A program made the position numbers and the translations under genes. The notes below the pieces were generated by a model that worked only from the letters and a program-made list of their open reading frames with translations, had not been told where the DNA came from and did not search any database. Shown one piece after another: positions 1-8,910 of a DNA stretch of 45,950 nt. Each line of letters starts with the position of its first letter. Position 1 is the first letter of the stretch. The DNA comes from Clostridia bacterium (GTDB lineage Bacteria > Bacillota > Clostridia > Saccharofermentanales > Saccharofermentanaceae): NCBI GenBank assembly GCA_024403735.1, contig JAKSRG010000024.1, positions 1 through 45,950 on the forward strand, written 5' to 3'.

Positions 1-4
1 GCAT

Positions 5-38
5 TCATCCCCCACTTAAGAAGTGGGGGTATTCTGCC
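5..38. mobile_element. possible right end of an IS200/IS605 (TnpB-type) element
   Basis: A perfect 9-bp stem, CCCCCACTT at 9-17 and AAGTGGGGG at 21-29 with a 3-nt loop, follows the string GCATTCAT and precedes TATTCTGCC. From memory, right ends and omega-RNA tails of tnpB-carrying IS200/IS605 elements often read CATTCATCCCC, a tight G/C hairpin, then a short T-rich tail. The rest of the element would lie left of the window, so this is a family-level guess. A plain bidirectional terminator is the main alternative. Confidence 0.33.
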
Positions 39-52
39 AGGTTTTAGATAAA

Positions 53-85
53 ATACCCGAGCCTGCGTTATGCAAACTCGGGTAT
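53..85 (-). terminator. Rho-independent terminator of the BspA-like gene
   Basis: The inverted repeat ATACCCGAG (53-61) and CTCGGGTAT (77-85) forms a 9-bp stem with a 15-nt loop. On the minus strand it is followed by a T-rich stretch. It lies about 35 bp after the stop of the surface protein gene that ends at 119. Confidence 0.75.
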
Positions 86-118
86 ATTCAGTTAATGTTT
101 AATATCTAAACTTATAAC

Positions 119-3100
119 TTAAGCAAGGATACCAGCCTTAGCGCAAAGACCAGCGAACTCCTTAGATGTTGAGAAGCCATAGAATACATCTTCTCTTGTC
201 TTACCAGCCTTCATCTGGTTAAGCCAGTATGTGTATCCACCATCATCAGGCTCACGTCCCATAAATGTTCTGTAAAGTCTTGTGATGAACTCCTTATCTG
301 AGAGGTTCTTGTTCTTGAACTCTGTACTGAAGAAGAAGTCATATGCTACTGCTGTACCTGTCTTCTTCATGTTAGCGAGCTGTGATGCCCAGTAATCTCT
401 ACCGCCCTGATCAGCTGCACGTCCAAGACATGTTGTGTACATTCTTGTAGCGAAGTCAATAACTGGCTGAGATGCTGGCTTAACGTATGTTGGTGTTGCT
501 GTACCACCTGATACGATACCGTACTTGAGACAAATATTTGCCCACTCTGTTGAGTTAACGAAGCCGTTAAAGACATACATTCTATCCTTACCAGCCTTCA
601 TCTGATTGAGCCAGTATGTAAGACCTGCATCATCAGCCTCACGGCCCATGAATGTTCTATAAAGTCTCTGGATAAATTCCTTATCTGAGAGGTTCTTGTT
701 AGTAAGCTCAGCTGAGAAGAAGAAGCCCTTTGCTACTTCTGCACCTGACTTACCAGACTTTAGCTGGCTAGCCCAGTATGCCTTACCACTTGGCTCAGCA
801 GCACGTCCAAGACATGTTGTGTAAAGTCTTTCAGCAAAGCTCTCAATTCCATCCTCTTCCTTAGGAGCAGGTGTTGGAGTTACTGTAGGTTTTGTTGTAG
901 GAGTAGGTGTAGGAGTTACACTGCTAAGATCTCTCTTATATCCGCAAATGTTACATGTGGCATCTTTATCATTAGAATATACATGTCCATTCACAGTTCT
1001 GATGTAACCACAAACGTTACAATCTACATCACAAGTATTTGAGTACTTATGCTCAATCTTTCTGATTGCACCACACTCATTACAAATATCATCACAGTTA
1101 TTTGTGTATGTGTGCTTTGCAGGAGTTCTCTTATATCCACAAATATTACAATCAGCATCACATGCATTTGAATATGTGTGAACTGTCTTTCTTGTTACCT
1201 TCTTACAGATATCACATGTAGTATCACAATCATTTGAGTACATATGTGGAGCAACTCTAGCTTCTACACCACAAATTGCACACTTAGAATCACATACAGA
1301 ATTGAACTTATGCTCTGAAGGAATTCTTACCTTACCACAAAGATCACAGTCAACATCACAAGCATTTAGATACTTATGAGGAGGTGTTCTCTTTTCTTTA
1401 CAGTTGTTACAATCCTCATCACATTCGTCATCATACACATGCTGCTTAACTTCTGTACAGTTAACACATGATGATCCACAATCGTCTGACTCATAATCAT
1501 GTGTAATAACTACAGTAGCTGCCTTAAATGAATTTACATCAAAATATGAATCAAGATAATCAACTGTACAAGGAGCTGTGATTGTAATACCTGTTAACTT
1601 AGTATTGAGCTTGAAATTGTCATTGCTCTTTCCACCATCGAAATCAGCTTCAATAGTAATATTCTTAAGTGAATTGCAATCCCAGAATGCATGTGAACCA
1701 ATTGCATCAATAGTAGCTGGGATAGTGATTGACTCAAGACCTGATTTGTTAAATGCATAATCCTCAATCTTTGTTACATTTGAAGGAATATCAAATGTCT
1801 TAAGTGATGAGCAGTTAGCAAATGTGTATTTAGTAATTGTTGTAACATTTTCAGGAATATTGATATTCTTGAGGCTTGTACAATTGTAGAATGCATAAGT
1901 AACAATATCCTGAAGCTGAGCTGGAAGTTCAACTGTTACAAGTGATGTACAACCTCTGAATGCTTCCTTATCAATTTTTGTAAGTGTATCAGGAAGAGTT
2001 ACCTCACTAAGACTTGTACAACCATTAAATGTTGAAGGGTTAATAGTTGTAACGCCATAAGGAATCTTAATACTCTTCAATGCTGCACAATTCTGGAATG
2101 CAAAATTAGCAATGCTCTGAACTGAGTCTGGAATAGTAGCAGTTTCAAGAGATGAGCAACCAAGGAATGTTCTTGTTTCAATTGAAGATACACCGTAAGG
2201 AATATTGATTGACTTAAGTGAAGCGCAACCCTCAAAAGCACTTGATCCAATAGTTGTAAGATTATCATTAAGAGTTGCAGTCTCAAGTTTATCACAAGAT
2301 GCAAAAGCACTTATTCCGATTGATGCACAATTAGTTGGGAGCTTAACACTCTTAAGTGAATCACAGTTATTAAATGCTTTGTCTGCGATAGCAGTAACAG
2401 AACTACCAATAGTTACTTCTGCAAGTGAAGTACAACCATCAAAAGTATTATTATTAATGCTCTTTACACCATTAGGAATGACAATTGATGGAAGAGATGT
2501 ACAGTTCTGGAAAGCTGATGCTCCAATACCTGTAACTGTTGAAGGGATCGAAATATTCTTAAGAGCCTTACAGTTAAGGAATGCACTTTCAGCAATATCA
2601 GTAACATCTCCCTGCAAATCAACTGTAGTCAATGAAGTACAACCTGAGAAAGTCTTACTATTGATCGCAGTAACATTTTCAGGAACATCAATACTAATAA
2701 GAGATGAGCAGTTATAGAATGCACTCGCACCAAGATATTCAATCTCTGTAGAAATCTCTGCTGTCTCAAGAAGAGTACAACCTGAGAAAGTTTTGTCTTC
2801 AATTCTTGTTACTTTATCTGGCAAATAAATATACTTCAAAGATGAACAATTCTGGAATGCACTGGCACCAACAGTTGTAAGGGTATCTGGGATAGTAATC
2901 TTACTCATCATTGAACAATCATAAAATGCATTAGCACCAATGCTTGTTACTCCATCAGGAAGCTCAATATCACCGAGCTTAGCACACTTAAAAAATGCAT
3001 TAGCACCGATGCTTGTTACGCCTTTACCAATTGTAACAGTCTGAAGTTCTGAACAGTTACTAAAAGTACTAGAACCAATACTCTGAACTGCATCAGGAAT

Positions 3101-4591
3101 GTTAATAGTAGTAATCTTAGGACAGTTAGCGAAAGCACTGCCACCTAATGTTTTAAGAGTATCAGGGATAGAAATTGTTTCCAAAATCTTACATCCACTA
3201 AATGCAGAATCTCCAATATCTGTTATATCTCCATCAAATATTACAGAAACAAGGCTCTCACAACTATTAAATGTATTGTCGTTGATTACAGTAACTCCTT
3301 TAGGGATTTCAACAGCCTTAAGCTTTGTGCATCCACTAAATGCGTCTGAACCAATAGATGTAAGATCTTCAGGAAGTGTAAGTTCAGTAATACTTGAACA
3401 TCCGTTGAACGCAGCTGATCCAATCTGAACTACAGTATCAGGGAAATTCATAGACAAGAGATTACTACAATTCTTGAATGCGCCTTCCTCGATATAAAGA
3501 AGATCTCCATCAACAGTAACATTAGTGATACCTGAACAACCATTGAAAGCATTCTTACCAATAGTATTTACTGAAACAGGAACTTCAACTGTCTTAAGAG
3601 CAGTACACTTCTCAAATGCACTCTCACCAATCTTCTCTGCAGTACTAGAAATAGTAATTGAAGCAAGATTTGAACAATTCTTACACAAATTCTTGTCAAC
3701 AAGAATTACCTTATCTGGAATTACGAGAGATGTGAGCTTAGTACAACCCATGAATGCACCCTCGTCCATATCAGATACGCTATCTGGAATAGTAATCTCA
3801 GAAAGAAGAGTACAATTCTGGAATGCATAGCTACCAATCCTTGTAAAAGAATCATGGAAAGTAATGCTCTTCAAAGAAGAACAACCATCAAAAGAGTGTG
3901 AACCAATTGAAGTTAAGCTCTCAGGAATAACAACATTATCAAGGTTTGTACAACTACTGAATGCATAAGGATCCATTGTTGTAAGTGTGTCAGGAAGATT
4001 AACAGACTCTGCCTTTGCACATCCAGAGAAAGCTAATTTCTCAATTTTGATTACGTTGCTAGGAAGCTCAATCTTTAAAAGGTCATCACATTTTCTGAAT
4101 GCACCTTCTGAAATTGTTGTAACGCCTTCTGGAATGTTAATAACCTCAATATCTCCACAAGCATCAAATGCATAGTTGCCAATAACAACCAGTGCACTCT
4201 CATCGGAAATATTTACATTCTTCAAAAGACTACAATTCTGAAATGCATAAGCACCTATTGTTGTAACTGAATCTGCAATATCAATTGATACAAGCTTATT
4301 ACAGCCCTGGAAAGCTTTGCTTCCAATTCCTGTTACGCCCTCCTCAATAACTACAGACTCAATGTTAGTTTTGTCCTTAAAGATATCAGCTTTGATATCT
4401 CCAGAACCAGAAATGACAAGTTCGTACTTGTTATTTGCATCCACATCAGAATATGTACAAATAACTCCATCACCTACTTCAGTAGGCATACCATCCGCCG
4501 CAAAGGCAGTAGCAGTAAGGAAAGATACTGGTAACATCACTGAAAGGATACCAACAACAAGTCCCCTTGAAAATCTACTCGATTTTTTCAT
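119..4591 (-). CDS. giant BspA-like leucine-rich-repeat surface protein with Cys/His repeats and DUF4214 domains
   Basis: This 1490-aa secreted protein is likely an adhesin or substrate-contact protein. A signal peptide spans residues 1-31 (KKSSRFSR, a hydrophobic core, cut near TAFA/ADG). From about residue 60 to 1010 there are about 40 BspA-type LRR_5 units of the form AFxxCxxLxxIxIPxxVxxIG. Nine repeats of the form H-x-[YF]-x4-C-D-x2-C-x2-C follow (about 1035-1245); the last has lost its first Cys. A Pro/Thr linker (PTPTPTTKPTVTPTP) and two DUF4214 units (about 1275-1385 and 1395-1490; core LYTTCLGRAA, FMGREADD) complete it. AAAAGGAGG lies 8 nt before the ATG. There is no LPXTG motif or transmembrane anchor, so cell attachment may depend on the C-terminal DUF4214 region (inference). 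It is monocistronic, with its own terminator. Confidence 0.9.
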   Translation of the reverse strand: MKKSSRFSRGLVVGILSVMLPVSFLTATAFAADGMPTEVGDGVICTYSDVDANNKYELVISGSGDIKADIFKDKTNIESVVIEEGVTGIGSKAFQGCNKLVSIDIADSVTTIGAYAFQNCSLLKNVNISDESALVVIGNYAFDACGDIEVINIPEGVTTISEGAFRKCDDLLKIELPSNVIKIEKLAFSGCAKAESVNLPDTLTTMDPYAFSSCTNLDNVVIPESLTSIGSHSFDGCSSLKSITFHDSFTRIGSYAFQNCTLLSEITIPDSVSDMDEGAFMGCTKLTSLVIPDKVILVDKNLCKNCSNLASITISSTAEKIGESAFEKCTALKTVEVPVSVNTIGKNAFNGCSGITNVTVDGDLLYIEEGAFKNCSNLLSMNFPDTVVQIGSAAFNGCSSITELTLPEDLTSIGSDAFSGCTKLKAVEIPKGVTVINDNTFNSCESLVSVIFDGDITDIGDSAFSGCKILETISIPDTLKTLGGSAFANCPKITTINIPDAVQSIGSSTFSNCSELQTVTIGKGVTSIGANAFFKCAKLGDIELPDGVTSIGANAFYDCSMMSKITIPDTLTTVGASAFQNCSSLKYIYLPDKVTRIEDKTFSGCTLLETAEISTEIEYLGASAFYNCSSLISIDVPENVTAINSKTFSGCTSLTTVDLQGDVTDIAESAFLNCKALKNISIPSTVTGIGASAFQNCTSLPSIVIPNGVKSINNNTFDGCTSLAEVTIGSSVTAIADKAFNNCDSLKSVKLPTNCASIGISAFASCDKLETATLNDNLTTIGSSAFEGCASLKSINIPYGVSSIETRTFLGCSSLETATIPDSVQSIANFAFQNCAALKSIKIPYGVTTINPSTFNGCTSLSEVTLPDTLTKIDKEAFRGCTSLVTVELPAQLQDIVTYAFYNCTSLKNINIPENVTTITKYTFANCSSLKTFDIPSNVTKIEDYAFNKSGLESITIPATIDAIGSHAFWDCNSLKNITIEADFDGGKSNDNFKLNTKLTGITITAPCTVDYLDSYFDVNSFKAATVVITHDYESDDCGSSCVNCTEVKQHVYDDECDEDCNNCKEKRTPPHKYLNACDVDCDLCGKVRIPSEHKFNSVCDSKCAICGVEARVAPHMYSNDCDTTCDICKKVTRKTVHTYSNACDADCNICGYKRTPAKHTYTNNCDDICNECGAIRKIEHKYSNTCDVDCNVCGYIRTVNGHVYSNDKDATCNICGYKRDLSSVTPTPTPTTKPTVTPTPAPKEEDGIESFAERLYTTCLGRAAEPSGKAYWASQLKSGKSGAEVAKGFFFSAELTNKNLSDKEFIQRLYRTFMGREADDAGLTYWLNQMKAGKDRMYVFNGFVNSTEWANICLKYGIVSGGTATPTYVKPASQPVIDFATRMYTTCLGRAADQGGRDYWASQLANMKKTGTAVAYDFFFSTEFKNKNLSDKEFITRLYRTFMGREPDDGGYTYWLNQMKAGKTREDVFYGFSTSKEFAGLCAKAGILA

Positions 4592-4635
4592 TTCGACCTC
4601 CTTTTGTTAATGTATCAATAAAATTTAACTATTTT

Positions 4636-4641
4636 ATTATA
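4636..4641 (-). promoter_or_regulatory. -10 element (TATAAT) of the BspA-like gene
   Basis: On the minus strand a perfect TATAAT lies 45 bp upstream of the start codon at 4591. No good -35 hexamer is visible 17 bp further up (GAGATA at best), so the assignment rests on the -10 box and its position. Confidence 0.4.
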
Positions 4642-4732
4642 CTCTCTAAGATTTAACATATCTCTTTATAAATATAGGCAAATGTGAATTATTTATGAAC
4701 AAATCGTGGAAATAAGTGGCACTATTTTGTGA

Positions 4733-4966
4733 TTACGCATCCTCACCAAAGAGATCTTCCATCAAATTCTCTTCCTCTTCAATCTCATCATATAAATCAA
4801 GTTCATCTCTTTCGTCTTCATCGTCATCATCATAGTCATATCTGATATATCTAGATGGCTTACTAGTCCTACAGCGAAGCACATCAATCACAATCACTAT
4901 TGCAAAAATTGAAAAGAATACTATTAAGAACATTGCACCAAAGCTCAAATCATTAATAAATGACAT
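4733..4966 (-). CDS. small membrane protein with acidic cytoplasmic tail
   Basis: This 77-aa protein of unknown function starts MSFINDLSFG. It has one hydrophobic segment (about residues 9-30, AMFLIVFFSIFAIVIVIDVL), then a short basic stretch (RCRTSKPSRYIRY) and a highly acidic tail (DYDDDDEDERDELDLYDEIEEEE). The basic residues after the helix suggest an N-out, C-in orientation. The frame also opens with GTG at 4975, but that codon lies inside the AGGAGG ribosome binding site (4975-4980). ATG at 4966, 8 nt after the AGGAGG, is therefore the likely start. It sits between the serpin terminator and the BspA gene, in the same orientation. I recognise no family. Confidence 0.6.
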   Translation of the reverse strand: MSFINDLSFGAMFLIVFFSIFAIVIVIDVLRCRTSKPSRYIRYDYDDDDEDERDELDLYDEIEEEENLMEDLFGEDA

Positions 4967-5070
4967 AACATCCACCTCCTAGACCATCTGTAATTACTTT
5001 CTGATTGGATTTTAGCACCGCATATGAACCATTATTGGGACTTCAAAGAGAATTCAAGAATTCAAGACAG

Positions 5071-5097
5071 CAAAAAGACCACAGATTACTCTGTGGC
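5071..5097 (-). terminator. terminator of first serpin gene
   Basis: The stem CCACAGA (5079-5085) / TCTGTGG (5090-5096) with a 4-nt loop is followed on the minus strand by TCTTTTTG. It lies just downstream of the serpin stop at 5114. Confidence 0.8.
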
Positions 5098-5113
5098 CTA
5101 CTATTAATTCATA

Positions 5114-6331
5114 TTACATCTGAGCTGTTATACCAATAAATACTGGTGTCATAGTCTCTGTCTCGACAATCGCATATACGAATGGTCTATCGAGTGTCAC
5201 TTCAATGGTTGGGATATCATCAATTGCTGAGGCCAGAGGCATCATATCTACTTTGGTCGCAGCGGCTGCTTTCGTACCGTCTCGGTTAACTTCGATGAAT
5301 GTCTTGTGGATTACTGAGTCGATACATAATGAATTATCTTCTTTTGTCAGATTGCTAAAATTCGCATCGTCATCAAAGGCTGTCTCGAGACCCATCTCTA
5401 CGAGCACATCGCTCAAATCATAAGTATTTTCGGATGTGAACTCAGGAATTTTAGTATAGACTTTATACGTCACTGGATTATTAATAGCATCAAGGAAATC
5501 TTCTGCTTCAAGGGTGTCTATAAAATCATTGAAATCAACATCTTCATTAGGAAGAAGCGCGACGAACTTGTACTCGCCACCCTCATAATTCTTCATGACG
5601 CCATAACCATAACTTGTCTCAATGAACTCACCTTCTTCGGAAGACATCATCTGTACAATTGCGGTACTACCATCAAGATTATGAAATGTCATATCCTCAA
5701 TGTCATTAGGCCTATATTCTTTACTCCATTTACCTTCAAATGAGAGTGCGTTGATAAGTATCATTGCTGAATTACTATCTAGATTATCAACAATCTCAGG
5801 GATCATACCATCTGTATATTTATCAACGAACTTGTTCATATCCTTTTCTGTAGACTTATTGAATTCAGCCTTGTACACATCTGATGAATAGAACTCAGAC
5901 ATCGTATTAAGATATTCTTTGTCGAACTCAATTCCATAATCTTCATTAACCCAGATAGCATTGGCATTATTTGTCTTACAGTCTTCAGAATCCTCAAATG
6001 ACTTACTTAACATGTAGATATACTTATTTGCTTCATCTACGGACATTCCGAAAACATCCTCGAACTCTTCAAGTGTGATGCCATCAGCACCATTTGCTAC
6101 CATTGTGAGTGCTGTAAGTATGGATATTGGTGATATGAGCTGATTACCTCCATCGTAGTTAGCCTTCATGACGTCTAACCCGAAAGATAAATATTCTGTT
6201 CGATCATCGCCAGTTAAATCCACATCATATTTATTAGTTTTCTTCCTATCGTGATTATCGCAACCTCCGACTGCGCCTAAAACAATGACAGCAGCAAGGC
6301 TAGCGCTGATAACTTTAATAAACTTCTTCAT
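5114..6331 (-). CDS. serpin-family protease inhibitor, lipoprotein
   Basis: This 405-aa protein is a lipoprotein precursor (lipobox VGGC, Cys24) followed by a full serpin fold. Landmarks are NANAIWVNE, the FVALLPNEDVDF strand, the hinge DGTKAAAAT at about residues 351-359, and the C-terminal LDRPFVYAIVE...PVFIG signature. Serpins trap serine or cysteine proteases when the reactive-centre loop is cut and inserts as a strand; the Ala-rich hinge suggests an inhibitory member. Counting P14 as Thr353 puts P1 near Leu366, predicting a chymotrypsin- or elastase-like target (inference). The RBS AGGAG precedes the ATG at proper spacing. It lies immediately after a paralogous serpin (6504-7778), with a terminator between them, so the pair arose by tandem duplication but can be transcribed separately. 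Confidence 0.93.
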   Translation of the reverse strand: MKKFIKVISASLAAVIVLGAVGGCDNHDRKKTNKYDVDLTGDDRTEYLSFGLDVMKANYDGGNQLISPISILTALTMVANGADGITLEEFEDVFGMSVDEANKYIYMLSKSFEDSEDCKTNNANAIWVNEDYGIEFDKEYLNTMSEFYSSDVYKAEFNKSTEKDMNKFVDKYTDGMIPEIVDNLDSNSAMILINALSFEGKWSKEYRPNDIEDMTFHNLDGSTAIVQMMSSEEGEFIETSYGYGVMKNYEGGEYKFVALLPNEDVDFNDFIDTLEAEDFLDAINNPVTYKVYTKIPEFTSENTYDLSDVLVEMGLETAFDDDANFSNLTKEDNSLCIDSVIHKTFIEVNRDGTKAAAATKVDMMPLASAIDDIPTIEVTLDRPFVYAIVETETMTPVFIGITAQM

Positions 6332-6442
6332 AATAGTCTCCTGTATTCATATATCTTACTCCTGAATTAATGACGACTTAATCCCCTCATTTGTTGCAGC
6401 ACTCACATAATCCAATGGAATTTTTCACAAATAACTGCATTC

Positions 6443-6474
6443 AAAAAGCCACAAAACCAATAGTTCTGTGGCTT
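6443..6474 (-). terminator. terminator of second serpin gene
   Basis: AGCCACA (6447-6453) pairs with TGTGGCT (6467-6473). On the minus strand TTTTTG follows the stem. It lies about 30 bp after the serpin stop at 6504. Confidence 0.75.
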
Positions 6475-6503
6475 CTTGTTTAGAGGGTGTTTATGTATGT
6501 GTG

Positions 6504-7778
6504 TTACATTCCTGTTGTCATACCGATAAATACCGGTGTCATTGTATCTGTCTCAACAATTGCATATACAAATGGTCTATCAAGATATACGCAGATTGGA
6601 TCAGGACCAGGGTCAGCAGTACATGCATCTTCCATTACAATAGCTGTTGCTGCAGCTGCCTTTGTACCACTCTCATCTACCTCGATATAAGTCTTGTGGA
6701 TTACGTAATCAATAGAGATAGTATTTTGCATTTCGCCTATGCCGCCGAAATCAGCAAGATCATCATCAAAGGCTTCCACAATGCCCATCTCCTTCAAGCT
6801 TTCGTTAAGTTCAATTTCATACTCAGATGTAAACTTAGGAATTTTTGTACGAACGTCTGTGCTATATGAATTTGTAACAGCGTCAATAAAATCATCACCT
6901 GTGAGACCCATAACAAAATCTTCGAACTCTACACCTTCATCTGGGAGGAGCGCTACGAATTTATACTCGCCGCCCTGATAATTTTTCATCACGCCGTAGC
7001 CATTCTCGCACATGATGTACTCCTCTTCTGTAGAATGCATCATTGATACAGTAGATACTGAACCGTCGAGATTTGTGAACTCTTCATCCCACACATTGTC
7101 ATCTTCATACTCTGTTTCCCACTTGCCTTCGAATGCCAAAGCATTAACTAGTACGAGTGCTGAATCCTCATCAAGATCTTCGATAATCTCTGGGATCATT
7201 CCATCGGTATTCTCTTCAACGAAGTTATTGATATCCTTTGATGTGGAACCACTAAATGGCTCTTCGTTGACATTCGCATCATAATAGTCGTACATAGCCT
7301 GAAGGAAGTCTTTGTCGAACTCAATGTTCTTATTTTCATTAACCCAAATAGCGTTAGCATTGTTACATGAACACTTTTTGGAGTTCTCGAAAATCTCCCC
7401 TAACAAATAAATGTATGCGTTCATATCATCAACTGACATTCCGAAAACATCCTCGAACTCTTCGAGTGTCATTCCCTCGGCGCCATTGGCAACCATTGTG
7501 AGTGCAGAAAGAATTGATAGTGGTGATACCATCACATTACCATCAGAAAAATTCTGCTTAAGTAAATCCAGACCAAAATCAGTAAAATTAACTCTTGCAT
7601 CAGATGTCAAATCGAAATCTACGTCTACAACTCTCTTCTCGACATCACTAAAAAGTTGATTTTTCTCCTTCTCACTGCTCTTCTTATTGCCGCTAGTATT
7701 TGCACATCCTCCGAGAATTCCTGAGAACATTGCAACAATAAGAGTTGCGCTCAAAATTTTTAGTACTGGCTTCTTCAT
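6504..7778 (-). CDS. serpin-family protease inhibitor, lipoprotein, with two Cys in the reactive loop
   Basis: This 424-aa lipoprotein serpin (lipobox LGGC, Cys25) has a charged spacer (SGNKKSSEKEKNQ) and then the full serpin fold. It shares NANAIWVNE, FVALLPDEG, the hinge SGTKAAAAT and the LDRPFVYAIVE/PVFIG C terminus with its neighbour at 5114-6331, so the two are paralogues. The reactive loop differs: from P14 Thr372, P1/P1' fall near Ala385-Cys386, and a second Cys lies ten residues on (Cys396), with Asp/Pro between. A loop disulfide or a target other than that of the first serpin is possible (inference). AGAGG lies about 8 nt before the ATG. The gene diverges from the barnase gene at 7928. 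Confidence 0.93.
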   Translation of the reverse strand: MKKPVLKILSATLIVAMFSGILGGCANTSGNKKSSEKEKNQLFSDVEKRVVDVDFDLTSDARVNFTDFGLDLLKQNFSDGNVMVSPLSILSALTMVANGAEGMTLEEFEDVFGMSVDDMNAYIYLLGEIFENSKKCSCNNANAIWVNENKNIEFDKDFLQAMYDYYDANVNEEPFSGSTSKDINNFVEENTDGMIPEIIEDLDEDSALVLVNALAFEGKWETEYEDDNVWDEEFTNLDGSVSTVSMMHSTEEEYIMCENGYGVMKNYQGGEYKFVALLPDEGVEFEDFVMGLTGDDFIDAVTNSYSTDVRTKIPKFTSEYEIELNESLKEMGIVEAFDDDLADFGGIGEMQNTISIDYVIHKTYIEVDESGTKAAAATAIVMEDACTADPGPDPICVYLDRPFVYAIVETDTMTPVFIGMTTGM

Positions 7779-7866
7779 AATTCTACCTCTTTTTCCATGT
7801 TATCTATTTACTAACCCACCTTATAGACGAGACCAAACCAATTTGCGTTTCACTTTTCTCAAAAAT

Positions 7867-7895
7867 TTAAAGACACCCTCAGAATGTGTTAAGAT
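7867..7895 (+). promoter_or_regulatory. candidate promoter of the barnase-barstar operon
   Basis: TTAAAG (7867-7872), a 17-bp spacer and TAAGAT (7890-7895), preceded by TG one base upstream (extended -10), lie about 33 bp before the chosen ATG at 7928. Confidence 0.45.
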
Positions 7896-7927
7896 TAGAC
7901 ACACAGTATTTATTGAGGAGATACGTT

Positions 7928-8581
7928 ATGAATAGGTATAAAAAATTATTTGCCAAGCTTATTTGCGTTATCGCAGTCCTTTGTTTGGCATTCTCATTCG
8001 CGGGTTGCTCAAAAAAGAACAATACTAGCGAAACAACAGCAACAACTAAAGAAGTTATTGAGACTACAGTAGTAACTGAAACTACAGAAGCTACTGAACC
8101 AGAAGAAACTACTGAGGCTACCGAATTAGATGTTACGGAACCAGAAGTAGAGGAAACTACTGAAGCCACAACAACTGAAGCAATTATCGAAGAGACAGAA
8201 GCTACTACAACTACAGAGGCAGAAGAAGAACTCCTCGATGTAGATGGCGTATATACAAGCAAGGACGATGTAGCGCTTTACATTTACACATATGGCGTGC
8301 TCCCATCCAACTTCATGACTAAGAATGAAGCCAAGGCCCTCGGCTGGCCAGGTGGATGTCTCGAAGACTACGCTCCTGGAATGTGCATTGGTGGCGACTA
8401 CTTCGGTAACTACGAAGGTCTCCTCCCTGAGGCAAAAGGCAGAGAGTATCACGAGTGCGATATTGATACGCTAGGTGCTAAATCCAGAGGCGCTAAGAGG
8501 ATTATCTTCTCGAACGACGGCCTAATTTACTATACTGACGACCACTACGAGTCATTTACTTTACTATATGGAGAAGAATAA
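7928..8581 (+). CDS. barnase-like guanyl-preferring ribonuclease, lipoprotein on a Thr/Glu stalk
   Basis: This 217-aa protein has a lipoprotein signal peptide (FAGC, Cys27), a low-complexity Thr/Glu stalk of about 75 residues (ETTEATEPEETTEATE), and a C-terminal barnase domain of about 110 residues. Barnase landmarks are all present: KNEAKALGW, IGGDYFGN, the catalytic base Glu176 (HECDID), Arg187 and Arg191 (SRGAKR), and the general acid His206 (DDHYESF). These correspond to barnase E73, R83, R87 and H102. It should cleave RNA by transesterification. The frame is open from 7886, but GAGGAG at 7915-7920 sets the ATG at 7928. The barstar gene follows at once. Surface tethering is unusual, since the classical enzyme is freely secreted. 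Likely role: an anti-competitor toxin or nutrient RNase (inference). Confidence 0.93.
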   Translation: MNRYKKLFAKLICVIAVLCLAFSFAGCSKKNNTSETTATTKEVIETTVVTETTEATEPEETTEATELDVTEPEVEETTEATTTEAIIEETEATTTTEAEEELLDVDGVYTSKDDVALYIYTYGVLPSNFMTKNEAKALGWPGGCLEDYAPGMCIGGDYFGNYEGLLPEAKGREYHECDIDTLGAKSRGAKRIIFSNDGLIYYTDDHYESFTLLYGEE

Positions 8582-8582
8582 T

Positions 8583-8879
8583 ATGGACTACAAATTAATT
8601 ACTATTGATATAAGTGATGCTTTGACACGAAGCGATATTCACGACGTTTTAACTGAGACACTTGAGCTCCCTGAGTACTACGGCCGTAACCTTGACGCGC
8701 TCTACGATTGTTTGTCAGAAAAGTCTTGGAGCGAGAAGGTTGTTTTCGAGATGGTCGGATTCAGATCACTTCCAGAGAACATCTGTAGATATGGTGAGAC
8801 AATCCTCTCAATCTTCGACCGCGTAGCAAGAGAGAATTCCGTAGAAGGCGCTGAAATCTTCATTAAGAAAGTAAGCTAA
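8583..8879 (+). CDS. barstar-like ribonuclease inhibitor
   Basis: This 98-aa cytoplasmic protein begins MDYKLITIDIS. The barstar signature LPEYYGRNLDALYDCLS carries the Tyr and the two Asp residues (equivalents of Y29, D35 and D39) that plug the barnase active site. Family length is about 90 aa. An in-frame ATG at 8568 overlaps the barnase gene, but GGAGAAG with 8-nt spacing and the family N terminus favour ATG 8583, one base after the barnase stop. Tight coupling to the barnase gene fits an immunity protein that neutralises the RNase before export. Confidence 0.95.
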   Translation: MDYKLITIDISDALTRSDIHDVLTETLELPEYYGRNLDALYDCLSEKSWSEKVVFEMVGFRSLPENICRYGETILSIFDRVARENSVEGAEIFIKKVS

Positions 8880-8910
8880 TTCACTTCCTACAACACACAC
8901 AAATAACAAA

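Noticed and set aside
2205..2717. 170-aa plus-strand frame inside the adhesin gene
   Set aside because: It is a shadow of the LRR repeats in the opposite strand, without an RBS or a protein-like start.
4967..4975. GTG start at 4975 for the small membrane protein
   Set aside because: The codon lies within the AGGAGG ribosome binding site; ATG 4966 has correct spacing.
6468..6869. 133-aa plus-strand Cys-rich frame within the second serpin
   Set aside because: It lies antisense within the clear serpin frame and has no RBS.
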